Part shown: in pieces, positions 43,546 to 45,872 of the stretch
Position numbering within the stretch: position 1 is the first letter of the stretch
Layout: each line of letters starts with the position of its first letter
From: Anaerolineae bacterium
GTDB taxonomy: Bacteria; Chloroflexota; Anaerolineae; JAFGEY01
Reading direction: 5' to 3'
Length of the DNA: 45,872 nt
Assembly: GCA_016783145.1 (NCBI GenBank)
Contig: JADHXD010000018.1
Coordinates: forward strand, 1-45,872
The notes under the pieces: model-generated
Told to the model about the DNA's origin: nothing
The model's database searches: none
The model's input: the letters and a program-made list of their open reading frames with translations, nothing else
Translations under genes and position numbers: made by a program

Positions 43546-44306
43546 AACTCAAGTGCTTGGGCTGCGAGGCACTGGCGCGGATCATCTACCTGTGCGCGGC
43601 GCGGTCCCCTCACCTCATCGACGTCGAGCTATTCCAGCTCGGGCTGCACAGGGAGCCGGCAGACCTGCGCGTGCGGCTGCAGGCACGGATTGACGCTACA
43701 GTGGGAAAGGGATACGATGCCTTGGTGCTCGCTTACGGACTATGCGGCCAGACCACCGCCGGGCTGACTGCTCGAGACACCCCTGTAGTCATTCCCCGCG
43801 CGCATGACTGCATCACCCTGTTTCTGGGCAGCCGGGCACGATACCAGGACCAGTTCGAGAACCGGCCGGGCACCTACTGGTACGCCCTGGACTACATAGA
43901 ACGTGGCGAAGGGTCTGGTACGACCTTGTCGCTTGGTTCAAAGGCCGACACGGACATCCGCTCGGTGTACGATGAGTACGTGGAAAAGTACGGAGTGGAC
44001 AACGCCGACTATCTGATGGAGGTGATGGGAGCGTGGCAGGACCACTACAAGCGCGCTGCGTTCATCGAGATGGGCATTGGAGATAGCACGGCAGTAGAGT
44101 CCAAAGCCCGCGACCAGGCTGCCAGCAGAGGCTGGACGTTTGAGCGCTTGACAGGCGACCTCGTGCTGGTCCGGAAGCTCCTGGGTGGAGACTGGAACGC
44201 GGATTTCCTGATCCTGGAGCCCGGCCAACAGATCACGATGACTTACGACCACGATATCGTGGGCTGCCGAGAGAGCCAGGCCCAGGAGGTCAGGGAGCAT
44301 GAGTGA
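43542..44306 (+). CDS. DUF1638-family protein
   Basis: A 254-residue protein. VLAYGLCGQTTAGL, IPRAHDCITLFLGSRARY and GTYWYALDYIERG are the conserved parts of DUF1638, whose Cys and His residues (CLGCEAL, GLCG, HDC) suggest metal or corrinoid-related chemistry; its function is not proven. In many anaerobes it is found beside corrinoid methyltransferases, and here a URO-D-type gene lies 3 kb upstream. It starts at GTG 43542 and overlaps the next gene by eight bases. Confidence 0.82.
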   Translation: MKLKCLGCEALARIIYLCAARSPHLIDVELFQLGLHREPADLRVRLQARIDATVGKGYDALVLAYGLCGQTTAGLTARDTPVVIPRAHDCITLFLGSRARYQDQFENRPGTYWYALDYIERGEGSGTTLSLGSKADTDIRSVYDEYVEKYGVDNADYLMEVMGAWQDHYKRAAFIEMGIGDSTAVESKARDQAASRGWTFERLTGDLVLVRKLLGGDWNADFLILEPGQQITMTYDHDIVGCRESQAQEVREHE

Positions 44307-45872
44307 GCTGCATGTCGAGAACTGGGTGATGCCTGGCGCGGACCTCGGCCCGGAGAACCCCCTGCCCCCGCTCCGCGCCACGCGGGACCTGCACGTGATC
44401 CGAGACGTCCCCGGCATCCCGGAGGAGATGCTCAGGAACATGGCATACGGCCGGACACCCTGCATCTTGCCGTACACGATGCAGGACAGGTACGGGAGGG
44501 ACCTCCAGCCGCGCCCATTCCGGGTCGCCGTGCTCGAAAACGAGATCCTGCGCGCGACGTTTCTGCTCGAGCTTGGCGGGCGGCTGCGGTCGCTCATCCA
44601 CAAGCCATCGGGACGCGAGCTGCTGGAGGCCAACCCGGTCTTCCAACCTGCGAACCTGGCCATCCGTAATGCTTGGTTCAGCGGCGGCGTCGAGTGGAAC
44701 ATTGGCATCATCGGCCACTGCCCGTTCACCTGTGCACCGGTCTTTGCCGCGCGTGTCACGAGGCCGGATGGGACACCCGTCCTCCGCCTGTACGAATGGG
44801 AGCGGATCCGGCAGGTCCCCCTTCAGATTGACGCCTATCTGCCGGACGGATCGCCGGTCCTCTTTGTGCGCATCCGCATCCTGAACCCCCACGACCACGA
44901 GGTCCCGATGTACTGGTGGTCCAACATGTCCGTTCCAGAGACCCCGGAGACGCGCGTCATCGTCCCTGCCGATATGGCGTACAGCTTTGGCTACGGCGGA
45001 GGTGGGCTGAACGTGGTGTCCGTCCCAGAGGTCGACGGCACCGACGTGACCTATACTACGCACATCGGCCGGTCAGCCGACTTTTTCTTCCACGTTCCGG
45101 ACGGTCATCGTCCGTGGATCGCTGCGCTGGATGGAGACAGCACGGGACTGGTGCAGACCTCCACAGAGCGCCTGAAAGGGCGGAAACTGTTTCTGTGGGG
45201 TACTGGTGCTGGAGGGAAGCGGTGGCAGCAGTTCCTCTCCGCGCCAGGGCACGCCTATCTCGAGATCCAGGCCGGGTTGGCGCGGACGCAGATGGAGTAT
45301 CTCCCCATGCCGGCAGGTGCCGAGTGGTCATGGCTTGAGAGCTATGGCCTGCTGGCGGCCGAACCCGGAGCCGTGCATGGGGCCAACTGGACCCACGCGC
45401 GGCACGCTGTCGACGCCGCGCTCGAGGAACTGATCCCTCGCGCCGCCTTGGACGCCGAATACGAGCGCGGACGCGAGTTCGCTGACAGCCCTCCCGTGGA
45501 GGTCCTGCAGCGTGGGTCCGGATGGGGGGCGCTGGAGCGCCTGCGCAGAGAGGCCTGCGGCGAAGCACCGTTCTGTGGGGAAGGCCTGGTCTTTGACGAT
45601 GAGTCGCTGACCCAGGAACAGATGCCCTGGCTCAGCCTGCTCCGTGAGGGCACGCTGGTTCTGCCGAGACCAGGCGAAGAGCCTCACGGCTATCTGGTGC
45701 AGGCCGAATGGAAGACTCTGCTTGAGCGCGTGGCGAGCGAGGGCTCGGACAGCGGCTGGCTGGCCTGGCTTCACCTCGGTGTCATGCGGTATGCCGCCGG
45801 GCAGCGGGAGGACGCTCGCCAGGCGTGGGAACGATCGCTGCAGCAGGCTGGCACGCCCTGGGCACTGCGAAA
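44299..45872 (+). CDS. DUF5107-domain protein, cut by the window end
   Basis: The frame from ATG 44299 stays open to the last base, giving over 520 residues with the C-terminus missing. The N-terminal domain, with VAVLENEILRATFLLELGGR, RNAWFSGGVEWNIG and LYEWERIRQVPLQ, is DUF5107, which resembles galactose-mutarotase-like beta-sandwiches. From about residue 470 the sequence has WLAWLHLGVMRYAAGQREDA, the start of a tetratricopeptide-repeat region expected in this family. Such proteins sit with sugar-catabolism genes, which agrees with the dehydratase upstream. It begins inside the end of the DUF1638 gene. Confidence 0.85.
   Translation, partial: MSELHVENWVMPGADLGPENPLPPLRATRDLHVIRDVPGIPEEMLRNMAYGRTPCILPYTMQDRYGRDLQPRPFRVAVLENEILRATFLLELGGRLRSLIHKPSGRELLEANPVFQPANLAIRNAWFSGGVEWNIGIIGHCPFTCAPVFAARVTRPDGTPVLRLYEWERIRQVPLQIDAYLPDGSPVLFVRIRILNPHDHEVPMYWWSNMSVPETPETRVIVPADMAYSFGYGGGGLNVVSVPEVDGTDVTYTTHIGRSADFFFHVPDGHRPWIAALDGDSTGLVQTSTERLKGRKLFLWGTGAGGKRWQQFLSAPGHAYLEIQAGLARTQMEYLPMPAGAEWSWLESYGLLAAEPGAVHGANWTHARHAVDAALEELIPRAALDAEYERGREFADSPPVEVLQRGSGWGALERLRREACGEAPFCGEGLVFDDESLTQEQMPWLSLLREGTLVLPRPGEEPHGYLVQAEWKTLLERVASEGSDSGWLAWLHLGVMRYAAGQREDARQAWERSLQQAGTPWALR

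Noticed and set aside
1..45872. CRISPR arrays, insertion sequences, prophage genes, rRNA operons
   Set aside because: No regular direct repeats, transposase, integrase, phage structural or rRNA-like sequence was seen.

Overview
The window looks like a chromosomal stretch from a high-GC member of the Chloroflexota, probably Anaerolineae-like and possibly from a metagenome. I base this on the overall look of the proteins: a Thr/Pro-rich linker in a SurA/PrsA-like foldase, DUF4332, DUF5107 and DUF1638 proteins, and many URO-D-superfamily and Gfo/Idh sugar genes. Taxonomy is inferred and was not tested. Genes are dense, often overlap by 1-8 nt, and many start at GTG. Promoters of the housekeeping sigma type are unusually easy to read: at least eleven sites have a TTGnnn-like box, a 16-17 nt spacer and a TAnnnT box placed correctly for a gene. 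There are two clear frameshifted genes (1037..89 and 27250..27641), a truncated hisE relic, and no insertion sequence, CRISPR array or complete tRNA/rRNA gene.

Layout. 1-2300: a frameshifted RNA/DNA methylase (minus) diverges from a family-4 glycosyltransferase (plus) whose promoter suggests a leaderless mRNA. 2349-9143 (minus): a histidine operon, hisD - NAD-dependent sugar epimerase - hisC - hisB - hisH - hisA - hisF - hisE relic. It is preceded by a promoter, a 30-codon leader ORF and a strong intrinsic terminator that together look like an attenuator. 9146-11900 (minus): a membrane-anchored parvulin foldase and the rpsF-ssb-rpsR operon. 11909-13169: a zinc-ribbon membrane protein and a DUF4332 helix-hairpin-helix protein.

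13319-20437 (plus): a redox/thiol region with a Rieske ferredoxin, a rubrerythrin-like protein, rubredoxin, a metallo-beta-lactamase hydrolase, a SAM methyltransferase, bshC, bshB, bshA and two more ferritin-like proteins. This encodes a full bacillithiol pathway. The methyltransferase is translationally coupled to bshC, so the product may be N-methyl-bacillithiol; this is the best candidate for a little-described system here. 20453-27860: an MscS channel whose 3' end carries a tRNA D-arm sequence, a URO-D-like protein and a Gfo/Idh oxidoreductase joined to an ABC-2 export system, and a TumA/TumE-type toxin-antitoxin pair with a broken toxin.

27860-37979: L-ribulokinase (minus), a small membrane protein, a fused E1 alpha-beta 2-oxoacid dehydrogenase with an E2 carrying two subunit-binding domains, then two OmpR-type regulators and a soluble REC-GAF-GAF-PAS histidine kinase. 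38215-45872: a GHMP sugar kinase, a long palindromic hairpin, a second URO-D-type protein, an HD protein (minus), a galactonate-dehydratase-like enolase, a methyltransferase, a DUF1638 protein and a DUF5107 protein cut by the window edge. The last four form a tight operon, probably for sugar-acid or glycoside breakdown linked to methyl-group chemistry.
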